Of a stretch of 55,651 nt of DNA, positions 18,497 through 26,557 are shown piece after piece. Position 1 is the first letter of the stretch; every line of letters begins with the position of its first letter. Under the pieces are notes generated by a model. It worked only from the letters and a program-made list of their open reading frames with translations. It was not told the origin of the DNA and did no database searches. Origin of the DNA: Bacillota bacterium (GTDB taxonomy: Bacteria > Bacillota > Sulfobacillia > JACIYH01); NCBI GenBank assembly GCA_040757085.1, contig JBFLXJ010000003.1, positions 1 to 55,651 of the forward strand. The letters are read 5' to 3'. Made by a program: the position numbers and the translations under genes.

Positions 18497-19606
18497 ATGA
18501 AGAAGCAAGTTCGGGGCTTCCTGGTCCTATTGCTGGTATCCATCTTCCTGCTAGGGGTAGTACACACGGCGCTGGCAACCGGAGAAGAACCGGCGGGTGG
18601 TAATGCCGCTGCCGGCACCACGGTTGGCTCAGGTGGCGAGCAACCCCCGGGGACCGCAGGCGATGATGCAACGCTGGCATCCGGTGAAGACGAGCACGAG
18701 GACGAGGGGAGTGACTCCGCATCTCCTGAGGCCGAGCCCGGTGACGAAGATGAGCAATTCCGGTTGCAGGTCGAAGCAAATTTGGAACAGGCCGTGGCCT
18801 CGGACGAGGAGAGCGAAGAAGAGCCTGACGAGCCCGATGCAGGAACGCCGGCGGGTCTTGCGAAGCGCATAGCAAAGCTGGAGCAGCAGCGAGATCAGAA
18901 ACCTGAAGATGCCCGGATACTCTGGAAGCTGGCTGTGGCATACAAGGCGGCAGGCGAGTACGACAAAGCCATATCCGTCCTTAAGGAGATGAAGAACCTG
19001 CCCGGTTCCGGCGCCAAGGTAGCCGTCATGCTGGCCCTGTGCCTGCGGGCCGCAGGTGACCCGCAAGCCGCGCTCACCGAGCTAGAGAGCCTGGACTCCA
19101 CGGTTCCGGGGGCAGTGTATGCCTACCGGGCGATCCTGAAGGATCAGCTGGGTGAGGTCGAGGAAGCAGTCGAGGACATGGAGGAGGCGGTCGCTGCCGA
19201 GCCGGAGCAGGACGACATGTACGCCAAGCTCGGTGAGCTTTACGATAAGGCGGGCCAGCACGGTGTCAAGGTCTTCGTGAAGGGCAAGAAGGTTCCATTT
19301 GACGTCGAGCCTTTCATAACGCCCCAGGGCAGGACCATGGTGCCCTTGCGGGCCATTGTCGAGTCGCTGGGTGCGGACGTGAAGTGGGATGGCAAGCTGC
19401 GGCTGGTGACTGTGGTCAAGGGGGATATTACGGTCGTGCTGCCAGTGGGCTCGCTACGGGCCAGCGTGAACGGCGTAGAGGTGACTCTCGACGTGCCCGC
19501 CGTAATCGTGGGGGACAGAACCATGGTACCTCTGCGCTTCCTGTCCGAGAGCCTCGGGGCTAGGGTGGGATGGTTCACGCAGGGACAGGTGGTGTCGGTC
19601 AACTAG
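18497..19606 (+). CDS. secreted TPR / copper-amine-oxidase-N domain surface protein
   Basis: This 369-residue exported protein has a signal peptide (MKKQVRGFLVLLLVSIFLLG), a long acidic Gly/Glu/Asp-rich linker (about residues 30-115), TPR-like helices (ARILWKLAVAYKAAGEYDKA; AKVAVMLALCLRAAGDPQAA) and a C-terminal copper-amine-oxidase N1-like domain with its double motif GRTMVPLRAIVESLGADVKW and DRTMVPLRFLSESLGARVGW. Such domains are common stalks on Bacillota surfaces and do not imply oxidase activity. I prefer the third ATG (18497) because GGAAGGAG lies 8 bases before it. The upstream riboswitch predicts control by a cyclic dinucleotide. Confidence 0.85.
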   Translation: MKKQVRGFLVLLLVSIFLLGVVHTALATGEEPAGGNAAAGTTVGSGGEQPPGTAGDDATLASGEDEHEDEGSDSASPEAEPGDEDEQFRLQVEANLEQAVASDEESEEEPDEPDAGTPAGLAKRIAKLEQQRDQKPEDARILWKLAVAYKAAGEYDKAISVLKEMKNLPGSGAKVAVMLALCLRAAGDPQAALTELESLDSTVPGAVYAYRAILKDQLGEVEEAVEDMEEAVAAEPEQDDMYAKLGELYDKAGQHGVKVFVKGKKVPFDVEPFITPQGRTMVPLRAIVESLGADVKWDGKLRLVTVVKGDITVVLPVGSLRASVNGVEVTLDVPAVIVGDRTMVPLRFLSESLGARVGWFTQGQVVSVN

Positions 19607-19629
19607 CATATCGGCGTGTAACACCAACA

Positions 19630-19662
19630 GGGTCCGGGGCAACGATGCCCCGGGCCCTTCCG
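19630..19662 (+). terminator. hairpin terminator after the surface-protein gene
   Basis: A nearly perfect 12-base stem (gggtccggggca / tgccccgggccc) with an ACGA loop lies 24 bases after the stop. The following T-tract is weak (ttcc), so termination may be partial and allow read-through into sigI. Confidence 0.6.
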
Positions 19663-19728
19663 CTCTGGCAGTGCCTGCTCGATCTAATCTTAGAGCTGCA
19701 GCCACTACCTGTGAAGGGATGTGTGAGG

Positions 19729-20466
19729 GTGAATCCCGGCCCCGACCACCTCGTAGCGCGCGCCCAGGCCGGGGATGCGTACGCCCGGGAAATCCTCTTG
19801 CGGGATTACCAGCCCTTCGCGCTGCGCGTCGCGGCACAGGTGCGAGGGAAGTTCGTAACCGGATCGAGCGACGACGCGTCGGTAGCCCTGGTCGCCTTCA
19901 ACGAGGCCATCGACAGCTACCAGCCGGATCACGGGGTCGGCTTCCTCAGTTTCTGCGAGACCGTGATCAGGCGCCGGCTGATTGACCACTACCGGCGCCA
20001 GTCCCGGCAAGCGCGGGAAATCCCGCTTTCGGCCCTGGAGCAGGACGACGAAGAGGGGAACACGTACTCACCGCAGCAGATGCAAGCATCCCAGACCGCG
20101 CACCAGGTCTACGTGGAGGCCTGGGAAAGGCGGGAAGAAATGGCCCGTTTCGAGGCCAGGCTGAAGGAAATCGGACTTGGCCTGGGGGAGCTGGTTCGAG
20201 TGTCTCCCAGGCACCAGGACAGCCGGCAGCGCGCGCAACGGGCGGCCCGCTATCTGGCCGAGCACCGGGAGCTGGCCAGGCAAGCACTGGCCCAGCGCAG
20301 GCTGCCGGTACGAGAACTCGAGAAGGCCCTGGGGTTGGGACGTGACATGCTGCAGCGAAATCGCAAATACATCCTCGCCCTGACCCTGATTCTGCTTGAG
20401 GAATTCCCTTACCTCCAGGACTACCTGCGCCCGCGATCACCCTCGCCGAAGGGGATGGCGACGTGA
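19729..20466 (+). CDS. sigI: RNA polymerase sigma factor SigI family
   Basis: The 245-residue protein has the SigI sigma-70 region 2 pattern: LVARAQAGDAYAREILLRDY, VALVAFNEAIDSYQPDHGVG and FCETVIRRRLIDHYRRQSR. Its C-terminal half (LPVRELEKALGLGRDMLQRN, then LTLILLEEFPYLQDYL) is typical of SigI rather than ECF factors. The GTG at 19729 is chosen because the SigI match begins there and AAGGGA lies 9 bases upstream; the upstream open frame runs through the preceding terminator. Its stop overlaps the start of rsgI by GTGA, so both are co-translated. SigI factors respond to heat or extracellular polysaccharides in other Bacillota. Confidence 0.88.
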   Translation: MNPGPDHLVARAQAGDAYAREILLRDYQPFALRVAAQVRGKFVTGSSDDASVALVAFNEAIDSYQPDHGVGFLSFCETVIRRRLIDHYRRQSRQAREIPLSALEQDDEEGNTYSPQQMQASQTAHQVYVEAWERREEMARFEARLKEIGLGLGELVRVSPRHQDSRQRAQRAARYLAEHRELARQALAQRRLPVRELEKALGLGRDMLQRNRKYILALTLILLEEFPYLQDYLRPRSPSPKGMAT

Positions 20467-21668
20467 AACGGGGAATCGTGCTAAAGATACAGGGGAAGAT
20501 GGCCATCGTGCTCACGCCCGACGGCGAGTTCCTCCGCACCCCCACTGGCCGGGAAGGCTGGTGGCCGGGGCAGGAGGTGACCTGGCCGGACCGGGAGCCG
20601 CGAGCCTACTTGCGCCCGGCCCTGGCCCTGGCCTGCGTGCTGGTCCTCCTCCTGGCCGGCAGCGGGTTGGCCTACCGCCACTGGTGGGCACTGGGCCCGG
20701 TGGTGGCTTACGTGTCGGTGGACATCAACCCCAGCCTGGAACTGGGCGTAGACGCCCGCGAGAGAGTGTGCAGCGCCTGGGCCTTCAATCCCGACGGGGA
20801 AAGGCTGCTTGCGGGATTGACGTACCGCCGCCGGAGCCTGGTGAAGACGCTCTCTGACCTCACGCTCCGCGCCGTGGAGCAGGGTTATCTCGGCGCGGAC
20901 CGTCCGGGGGCGGTGCTGGTTGCAGTCGTGCCTGCCGGGACGACCGCAGGGGTGGATCCTGCCCGGTTGCGCGAGGAAGCTGTAACTGCCGCTCGCCTGG
21001 TGCTGCAGCAACGGGGTCTCAAAGTCGAGGTCAAAGGATGGACTGCCGACCGGCAGGTCCACGAGGAGGCCAGGCGTCACCACATCTCGGCCGGGCGGAT
21101 GGCCCTCTATCTGGCGGCCCGTCGCGCCGGGGCGGAAGTCACCCTGGAACAGGTCTGCCGGGAACCGATAGCCCAGGTGCTTAGCCTGGTCACGGGGCGT
21201 CCCGACCAGAGAGAACCGGGCACGACGCAAGAGGAACGGGAGTTCACCCAGGGTGAAGGCTGGCACGGGAAAGACGATCGATCCCCGGCTGTGCCCGGCA
21301 ACAAGCCGGACTCACCGGGCGGACAGAAGACGGGCTCGCACGGGGCAAGTCCATCTGGAGGAAAGCCCGGCCCCGGCTCGGGTGAGGAGCCCGCTGGCGC
21401 CCCCGGCGAAAGCACACCCACTCTGGAAAGCAGCCCCGGCACGGTTTCCCCGCCGCCGCCAGAGCAGGACACCGAGGAACCACCGGCTGACGAAGACGAG
21501 AGCACCCCTCAGGCTACCCAACCACCCCCGCACCCGGAAACGCAACCGGACGGCGACGGTCAGACAGCAGTCTGCCCGGAGGGGACATCCCAGGAGCAGG
21601 CCGAGGAGCCGCCCCATTCCATGAATGACCTCCTGCCGCCCGCAAGCGGCGAAGAGGAAGGCAGGTAG
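20463..21668 (+). CDS. rsgI: anti-sigma-I factor RsgI
   Basis: This 401-residue single-pass membrane protein has a cytoplasmic anti-sigma domain (KRGIVLKIQGKMAIVLTPDG), a transmembrane helix at about residues 52-71, and an extracytoplasmic RsgI domain starting YVSVDINPSLELGVDARERV. Asn89-Pro90 in that motif is the position at which RsgI proteins are reported to cut themselves. The last 150 residues are a Pro/Gly/Glu-rich disordered tail without a carbohydrate-binding or other sensor domain, so the signal it detects is not evident. It overlaps sigI. The two-gene unit and domain order are typical. Confidence 0.88.
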   Translation: MKRGIVLKIQGKMAIVLTPDGEFLRTPTGREGWWPGQEVTWPDREPRAYLRPALALACVLVLLLAGSGLAYRHWWALGPVVAYVSVDINPSLELGVDARERVCSAWAFNPDGERLLAGLTYRRRSLVKTLSDLTLRAVEQGYLGADRPGAVLVAVVPAGTTAGVDPARLREEAVTAARLVLQQRGLKVEVKGWTADRQVHEEARRHHISAGRMALYLAARRAGAEVTLEQVCREPIAQVLSLVTGRPDQREPGTTQEEREFTQGEGWHGKDDRSPAVPGNKPDSPGGQKTGSHGASPSGGKPGPGSGEEPAGAPGESTPTLESSPGTVSPPPPEQDTEEPPADEDESTPQATQPPPHPETQPDGDGQTAVCPEGTSQEQAEEPPHSMNDLLPPASGEEEGR

Positions 21669-21714
21669 GCAGCGCGCAGGCAGGCACGCAGGACAGTTCC
21701 AGAGCGGTGCCGGA

Positions 21715-22107
21715 TCAATGGAGGCAGATGAGCTGGAGGTCGGTCAGAAGATCGGGAGCGTCCAGCCTCCCCCGGTAAGCCACCCTGCCTTCCTTCAGGA
21801 CGTAGCAGGTCACGCCCCACGGTGCCACGGCACGGGCCGCCTGCTCCACCAGCAGGATGGCAGTCCCCTGCTCGTTTATCGCCCGCACGTGTTCCAGCAC
21901 GGTGCCCGCCAGGGCGGGACTGAGGCCCATGGTGGGTTCGTCCAGGCAGAGGAGGCGCGGCCGGGCGACCAGGGCCCGGGCGAGGGCCAGTATCTGCTGC
22001 TCTCCCCCCGAAAGGCTTCCCGCTGTCGGCAGCAGCCGTTCCTTCAAGCGGGGAAACAGTTCGAGAACCCGTTCCACCGCTTCCATCCGCTCCTGTGTGG
22101 CGTACCT
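21715..22107 (-). pseudogene. C-terminal fragment of a LivF-type ABC ATPase
   Basis: The fragment has the ABC signature [19 protein letters not shown], Walker [14 protein letters not shown] and the H-loop-region sequence typical of branched-chain amino-acid transporter ATPase LivF. Walker A and the first 100 or so residues are missing; the sequence before about 22107 is unrelated Gly-rich reading. It sits after the MacB-like operon but belongs to a different transporter type, so it is probably a translocated remnant. Confidence 0.7.
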
Positions 22108-22221
22108 TCCCCGGCTCCCCCCCTGCCCACCGCCAATGCAACCCGCACCGAGTTCCAAATTCTCGGGCGGCGGCAGCGACAGGGGGAGGCTGGCGGCGGG
22201 TCGCCGGCCCTGGGGACGCGC

Positions 22222-23364
22222 TCAGAGAAAGCGGAGAGCCCGGGCAGGGTCAAGGCAGGAGGAGTGCCGGGCCGGGAAATATGCGCCCAGAAGGCCGACC
22301 GCCACGGCACCGGCCCACACCAGCAGTCCCAGCTGGGGGTACAAGCCCATCGTCCTCGACGACGGATCGAGCAGGGAAAGCAGGATGCGGGCGGCTGCCA
22401 GGCCGACTCCGTAGCCAACCACCGCAGCCCCTGTGCTCAGGATCAGTACCTCGACCAGGAAGACCTGCAATACGCGCCGCTGGCGGTAGCCCAGGGCGCG
22501 CAGGATTCCCACTTCCCTGGTCCTCTCTCTCACTGCGGAGAATTCCATGGCCGCCACCAGCAGGGCACCCGCCATGGCCGCCACCACCGTGACCAGCGGC
22601 ACCAGGGACCGGATTTGCTCCAGTAACGCAAGGCGAGCCTCCCCCACGTTTCGTACCAGGCTGACCTCTGCTTCGGGCAACAGCTCCGCCAGGCGGTCCG
22701 CCAGGTCGACCCGGTAAGGGGCACGCGCTTCCACGAAGGTGAGGGCGCCGGGTCGGCCCAGGCGGCGGCGCAGTTCCTCCAGGGAAAGGAAGAGCAGCCC
22801 GTCCTCCTCCTGGCCCGTCTCCTCCAGGACCCCGGCCACCCGATACTGCCTGCCCAACAAAGAGACCCCGCCACCCGGTCCGATCCCCCATAACTCCCCC
22901 AGGTGGGAGCCGAGCAGGACCTCCCCTTCCCCTTGCGGGTATGCTCCCCGGACCTGCCAGTAGGGTCGCATTTTCCTCTCTGCCTCCCACTCCACTCCCA
23001 CCACCAGCACCTCATCCCCGAGTGGCCCCGCCGCCAGTTCCAGCAGCTTGGGGGCTACCAGATCGATGTCGTCCACCGTCTCCAGCCTGGTGCAGGTGTC
23101 GGCAGGCAGGTCCGCCACCTGGTAACTCAGCCCCGGCCCCACCGGAAAGCCGGCATAAGTGAAGTTCCATTCCTGGCGCGCGGGGGAAATCACCACCCTG
23201 ACCCCGCTGGAACGCAACTCTTCGCCGAGTTGTTTCTCCATGGTCAAGGTGATGGCCAGCAACCCCACCACTGTAGCGACACTCACCCCCAGCCCCAGGA
23301 GCAGTATGACCGCCCTCCCGGGCCGCCGTTTGAGGTGACAAAGGGCCAGCTCCGTCAGCGTCAC
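22222..23364 (-). CDS. FtsX/MacB-like ABC transporter permease
   Basis: The 380-residue permease has the MacB/FtsX layout: an N-terminal helix (RRPGRAVILLLGLGVSVATV), a large extracytoplasmic domain (about residues 50-240), and three C-terminal helices including VREVGILRALGYRQRRVLQV-type coupling sequence (here TREVGILRALGYRQRR). It ends with the classic PARALRFL. The GTG at 23364 overlaps the ATPase stop by GTGA. It pairs with the ATPase and a second permease upstream, and the extracytoplasmic domain resembles that of the second permease (YAGFPV / YAGLALP; VAPKLLEL / VAPKLLAI), so the two may form a heterodimer. Confidence 0.85.
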   Translation of the reverse strand: MTLTELALCHLKRRPGRAVILLLGLGVSVATVVGLLAITLTMEKQLGEELRSSGVRVVISPARQEWNFTYAGFPVGPGLSYQVADLPADTCTRLETVDDIDLVAPKLLELAAGPLGDEVLVVGVEWEAERKMRPYWQVRGAYPQGEGEVLLGSHLGELWGIGPGGGVSLLGRQYRVAGVLEETGQEEDGLLFLSLEELRRRLGRPGALTFVEARAPYRVDLADRLAELLPEAEVSLVRNVGEARLALLEQIRSLVPLVTVVAAMAGALLVAAMEFSAVRERTREVGILRALGYRQRRVLQVFLVEVLILSTGAAVVGYGVGLAAARILLSLLDPSSRTMGLYPQLGLLVWAGAVAVGLLGAYFPARHSSCLDPARALRFL

Positions 23365-24095
23365 TGCCCCCACCCGTCCCTGCCCGCGTCTTGCGGCCAT
23401 AGTGTGCCATCGCGCATAGTCAACACTCTGTTCGCGTAGCGCAGGTTCTCCAGGTTATGGGTTACCATGATGATGCAGATGCCCTCGCCATTGAGCCCTG
23501 CGAACAGATCCAGGATCTGCGCACCGGTCCGTGAGTCCAGGGCACCCGTGGGCTCGTCGGCCAGTACGATGGGCGGGCCATTAACCACGGCCCGCGCAAT
23601 GGCCACCCGCTGCTGCTCGCCACCTGACAACTGATTGGGCAGGCGGTTACACCTGTCGGCCAGGCCCACCCTGGCCAGAGCCTCTTCCGCCATCTCCCGT
23701 TGTCGCCGCCGGGGGATCCCGCTTGCCACCAGGGGCAGCATCACGTTCTGCAAGGCGGTAAGGTAGGGAATGAGCTGGAACTCCTGGAACACGAATCCCA
23801 CGTACTGGTTGCGGAAGTCAGCCCGCCTTTCCGGGTGCAGCCCATAGATATCCATACCGTCCACCACCAGCCGCCCGGCCGTGGGCGGGTTGAGGCCTCC
23901 CAGGATGCCGAGGAGAGTACTCTTACCGGAACCGGACGGCCCCGTCACGCCCACGAAATCCCCGGCCTCGACCTCCAGGGAAACGCCCCTGAGGGCCACC
24001 ACCCGACCGTCACCGCTCAGGTATTCCTTGCGCAGGTTTTCCGCCCGAACCAGGCTCATCCCGTGGTCAACCCCCGTTTCCTCCAGTTCCCTCAC
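23361..24095 (-). CDS. MacB/LolD-type ABC transporter ATPase
   Basis: This is a complete 244-residue ATPase: Walker A GPSGSGKST, Q-loop VFQEFQLIPYLTALQN, signature LSGGEQQRVAIARAV, Walker B IVLADEPTGALDS, and H-loop IMVTHNLENL. The length and DEPTGALD are typical of LolD/MacB ATPases that drive FtsX-like permeases. The GTG at 24095 overlaps the upstream permease stop by GTGA; ATG 24059 is an alternative. It would power the heterodimeric permeases on either side. Confidence 0.92.
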   Translation of the reverse strand: MRELEETGVDHGMSLVRAENLRKEYLSGDGRVVALRGVSLEVEAGDFVGVTGPSGSGKSTLLGILGGLNPPTAGRLVVDGMDIYGLHPERRADFRNQYVGFVFQEFQLIPYLTALQNVMLPLVASGIPRRRQREMAEEALARVGLADRCNRLPNQLSGGEQQRVAIARAVVNGPPIVLADEPTGALDSRTGAQILDLFAGLNGEGICIIMVTHNLENLRYANRVLTMRDGTLWPQDAGRDGWGQ

Positions 24096-25315
24096 AGGAA
24101 CCGCAGCGCCCTCACGGCGTCTATCCGGGCAGCCTGCCAGGCAGGCACCGTGCCTGCCAGCAGGGACAGTAGCACAGCACCACCGACACCCACCGCGAAG
24201 AGGAGGGGATCAAGGGAAATAGCCACCCTCATGCCGGCAAGGGAAGGTCCCAGCACCCGGGCCAGCACATTACCCAGGAAGGAACCCAGCAACCCTCCCG
24301 CCAGGCCCAGCGTTCCTGCTTCGAGGTACACAAGCGCCAGTATGTGCCCCTGGCGAAATCCCAGCGCCCGCATGATACCGATGTCCCTGGTCCTATCTCT
24401 GACCGAGCCCAGCAACACCAGGGCGACGGCCAGGGCACCCAGCATCCCCGCCGTCACCGCGAGTGCCAGGGCGAAATGGCCAAAGCGGTCCACCACTGCC
24501 CGGCGTGCTTCCACGGCTTCCTTGATGGCGGTTACCCGTGATCCCGGAAGCTTCTCTGCGACCTGCTTCACGATTTCCTCAATGGGACAGGTGTTGCACA
24601 GCGCCGCCACCTCAATCAAGCTCACCCGACCCGTATTTCCCGTAAGTTCCTGCAGTACCCGCAGGTCAACCCAGATCGCCCGGTCTTCATCGGAGCCCAC
24701 GGGATCGATCACACCTGCGACCTCGAACGCCCGCCCGTTCAGCCGCACGGTGTCTCCTACGTCCTTCTGCCACCGCCCGGCCACCTGCGCTCCCAGCAGG
24801 ACCTGCGTGGGACCCACCCCCAGCGGGGGGTAAGCGGGGGCATAATCCGTCTGCCGGGCGGGCATCGACTCGCCATGGAGCAGCGTCGCGCGAGACACCC
24901 GTATCCTCCACCACTTCTTGAGCCTCAACTCGGCCGGGAAGCGCACGCCCACGGCTGTGGCGCGCCCCTGCGGGGTCTCGACGATGGCCAGCAGCTTGGG
25001 GGCTACGATGGCGATGCTTTCCCGGTTCTTTATGGAGCGCACCGTTTCGGCACTGACCTCCGGCAGGTACTGCTCCCTGACCGAAGTGGCTGGCAAGGCC
25101 AGTCCTGCGTAACTGAACCGCCTGCTCGCCTGGGGCAATACCAGGATGTTTGCCCCTGTTTGATCGAAGGCGTCCCCGATCTCGGTTCTCATCGCTCCTG
25201 TGACGGAAAACATGACCGTGAGGGTGGTTACGCTGAACACGATCACCAGGAGCAGGAATACCGTCCTCCCCGCCGCACGCCGCAGGCTGCCCCAGGCCAT
25301 GTCGGTGAGCCCCAC
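24092..25315 (-). CDS. FtsX/MacB-like ABC transporter permease (second)
   Basis: This 407-residue permease has the same plan as the one downstream: an N-terminal helix (RTVFLLLVIVFSVTTLTVMF), a soluble domain with DQTGANILVLPQASRRFSYA, and three C-terminal helices with RDIGIMRALGFRQGHILALV, ending DAVRALRFL. The soluble domain includes CNTCPIEE, a CxxC that could bind metal or undergo redox change. The GTG at 25315 is chosen for its G-rich ribosome site. It directly follows the Gly-rich anchored protein and DUF2318 gene, linking the transporter to them. Confidence 0.85.
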   Translation of the reverse strand: MGLTDMAWGSLRRAAGRTVFLLLVIVFSVTTLTVMFSVTGAMRTEIGDAFDQTGANILVLPQASRRFSYAGLALPATSVREQYLPEVSAETVRSIKNRESIAIVAPKLLAIVETPQGRATAVGVRFPAELRLKKWWRIRVSRATLLHGESMPARQTDYAPAYPPLGVGPTQVLLGAQVAGRWQKDVGDTVRLNGRAFEVAGVIDPVGSDEDRAIWVDLRVLQELTGNTGRVSLIEVAALCNTCPIEEIVKQVAEKLPGSRVTAIKEAVEARRAVVDRFGHFALALAVTAGMLGALAVALVLLGSVRDRTRDIGIMRALGFRQGHILALVYLEAGTLGLAGGLLGSFLGNVLARVLGPSLAGMRVAISLDPLLFAVGVGGAVLLSLLAGTVPAWQAARIDAVRALRFL

Positions 25316-25343
25316 GTCCCGACCCCCCTGCGACCGTCCGCCG

Positions 25344-25859
25344 CTAGTAGATCTCCTGCCACTGGCCCTGGCGGTAGCTGTAACTCTTGACCAGACGGCC
25401 GTCCTTATAAATGTCTGCCTGTACGTGGCACCCGAAATCCCGCACACGAACTTCCACCCGGCCCGTGTCGCCGGTTTGCTGCCGGTAAACTTCCAGGGCA
25501 GCCTGCTCCAGGGCCCGCACATCGAGCATCCCGGCGCCTATCCCCGGCCACCCACTGCCGCTGCCGCCGCCGGCACCGCCACCCGGCAAAACGCCGCTCC
25601 CGCCGCTGCCTGCCCAGAACGGACAACCGCCTCGCCCGGCCCCGCAGCAACCGCCAAAGCCTCCCCCGAAGGAGGCTCCGGCACCTGAGCCCGGGCCCCG
25701 GGCCAGCAGGGCGAAAATACCGCCGTAGCCACCCGGAAAGTTGTCCACCCCGGCCGCCTGGGCGCCAGCCCAGCTACGGAAGCCCACGAACAGCACGGCC
25801 ATCAGCACCAGCACCACCACGAGCACCCGCTCAGGCCGCCGCCCCGAAGGATCTTGCAT
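25344..25859 (-). CDS. membrane-anchored protein with Gly-rich linker
   Basis: This 171-residue protein has one N-terminal transmembrane helix (VLVVVLVLMAVLFVGF), a Gly/Ala/Ser linker (about residues 37-105) containing CCGAGRGGC, and a small C-terminal beta-rich domain reading GRVEVRVRDFGCHVQADIYK and ending in SYSYRQGQWQEIY. I do not recognise the family. Its place between the DUF2318 gene and the transporter permease suggests it hands a ligand from one to the other or anchors the complex; this is inference. The Cys residues in the linker and domain are candidates for metal binding. Confidence 0.65.
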   Translation of the reverse strand: MQDPSGRRPERVLVVVLVLMAVLFVGFRSWAGAQAAGVDNFPGGYGGIFALLARGPGSGAGASFGGGFGGCCGAGRGGCPFWAGSGGSGVLPGGGAGGGSGSGWPGIGAGMLDVRALEQAALEVYRQQTGDTGRVEVRVRDFGCHVQADIYKDGRLVKSYSYRQGQWQEIY

Positions 25860-25876
25860 CGTCTTCCGTCCCCTTT

Positions 25877-26479
25877 CTAAACCCTGGGTTTCCAGGATCG
25901 AAGTTCCTGTTCGTCGAGGAGGAGGTTACCCCCCTCCACCTGGTACCTGACTTCGTCGGGTGGGAAGTTCACACACCCTCCCGAGATGCCCCTGAGATCC
26001 TCCAGATTCCATTCGGTGCCGCACACGTTGCATACCAACCGATTTCCCCGGATGTGAAAAGTCGTGCCGCTGCACGGCTCGCAGAAGGAGACGGCCGCCA
26101 CTACCCGCCCTGACGGTGCCACGTAGACCGTCACGGGCAAGTAGTCGAAGGTGGTGCCGTTGGGCAGGGTGACGGGCTGGTTGGGGATCTTGAAGCTGAC
26201 AATCCCTCTCTCGTTCACTCTGGCCAGGTCTACGTAGATCCTCCCGTCACGGAAGTCCGGAACGATCTCTGTCTGCTGTATTCTCCGGCCCGGGTCGTAT
26301 TTGCGAGACCCCAGGTTGTAAGATCCCCCCTTCGAGGAAGACCCCGGCGTCCCCCGGTCCACCAGCACCACCCCTGCCAGCATCACGACCACCAGCACCG
26401 CCACCAGCAGGGGTACGCGGCGCCGCTGCCCACCCCCTTTCCCCATTACCTTCGCTCTCTTGTCCACAACCGGACCCAT
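25877..26479 (-). CDS. DUF2318 (Fe-S-containing membrane protein family)
   Basis: The 200-residue protein has one transmembrane helix (VPLLVAVLVVVMLAGVVLV) followed by an extracytoplasmic domain with the DUF2318 Cys pattern: SFCEPCSGTTFHIRGNRLVC, CNVCGTEW and GGCVNFPP. In known gene clusters this family accompanies FTR1/P19-type iron uptake and MacB-like ABC genes (for example the Campylobacter jejuni p19 locus, from memory). The ATG at 26479 is chosen; GGGGGG lies upstream. A BlaI-like palindrome precedes the gene. No FTR1 or P19 gene is in the window. Confidence 0.8.
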   Translation of the reverse strand: MGPVVDKRAKVMGKGGGQRRRVPLLVAVLVVVMLAGVVLVDRGTPGSSSKGGSYNLGSRKYDPGRRIQQTEIVPDFRDGRIYVDLARVNERGIVSFKIPNQPVTLPNGTTFDYLPVTVYVAPSGRVVAAVSFCEPCSGTTFHIRGNRLVCNVCGTEWNLEDLRGISGGCVNFPPDEVRYQVEGGNLLLDEQELRSWKPRV

Positions 26480-26503
26480 CGCTGTAACCCCCCGTCCTCC
26501 TAC

Positions 26504-26513
26504 ACTACGTAGT
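26504..26513. promoter_or_regulatory. BlaI-like operator before the DUF2318 operon
   Basis: ACTACGTAGT is a perfect 10-base palindrome made of the ACTAC/GTAGT half-sites typical of BlaI/MecI operators. It lies 25 bases upstream of the DUF2318 start and just after a terminator, so it is well placed to control a separate promoter for the DUF2318-ABC operon. Confidence 0.6.
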
Positions 26514-26523
26514 AGACATACCC

Positions 26524-26557
26524 ATAAAAAGGGCTGATCAGCAGAAAGGCCGATCAG
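26524..26557 (-). terminator. intrinsic terminator after the M56 gene
   Basis: On the minus strand a 9-base stem (ctgatcggc / gctgatcag, one G-U pair) with loop ctttct is followed by cccTTTTTAT. It overlaps the M56 stop codon and separates the blaI-M56 transcript from the DUF2318 operon. Confidence 0.7.
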
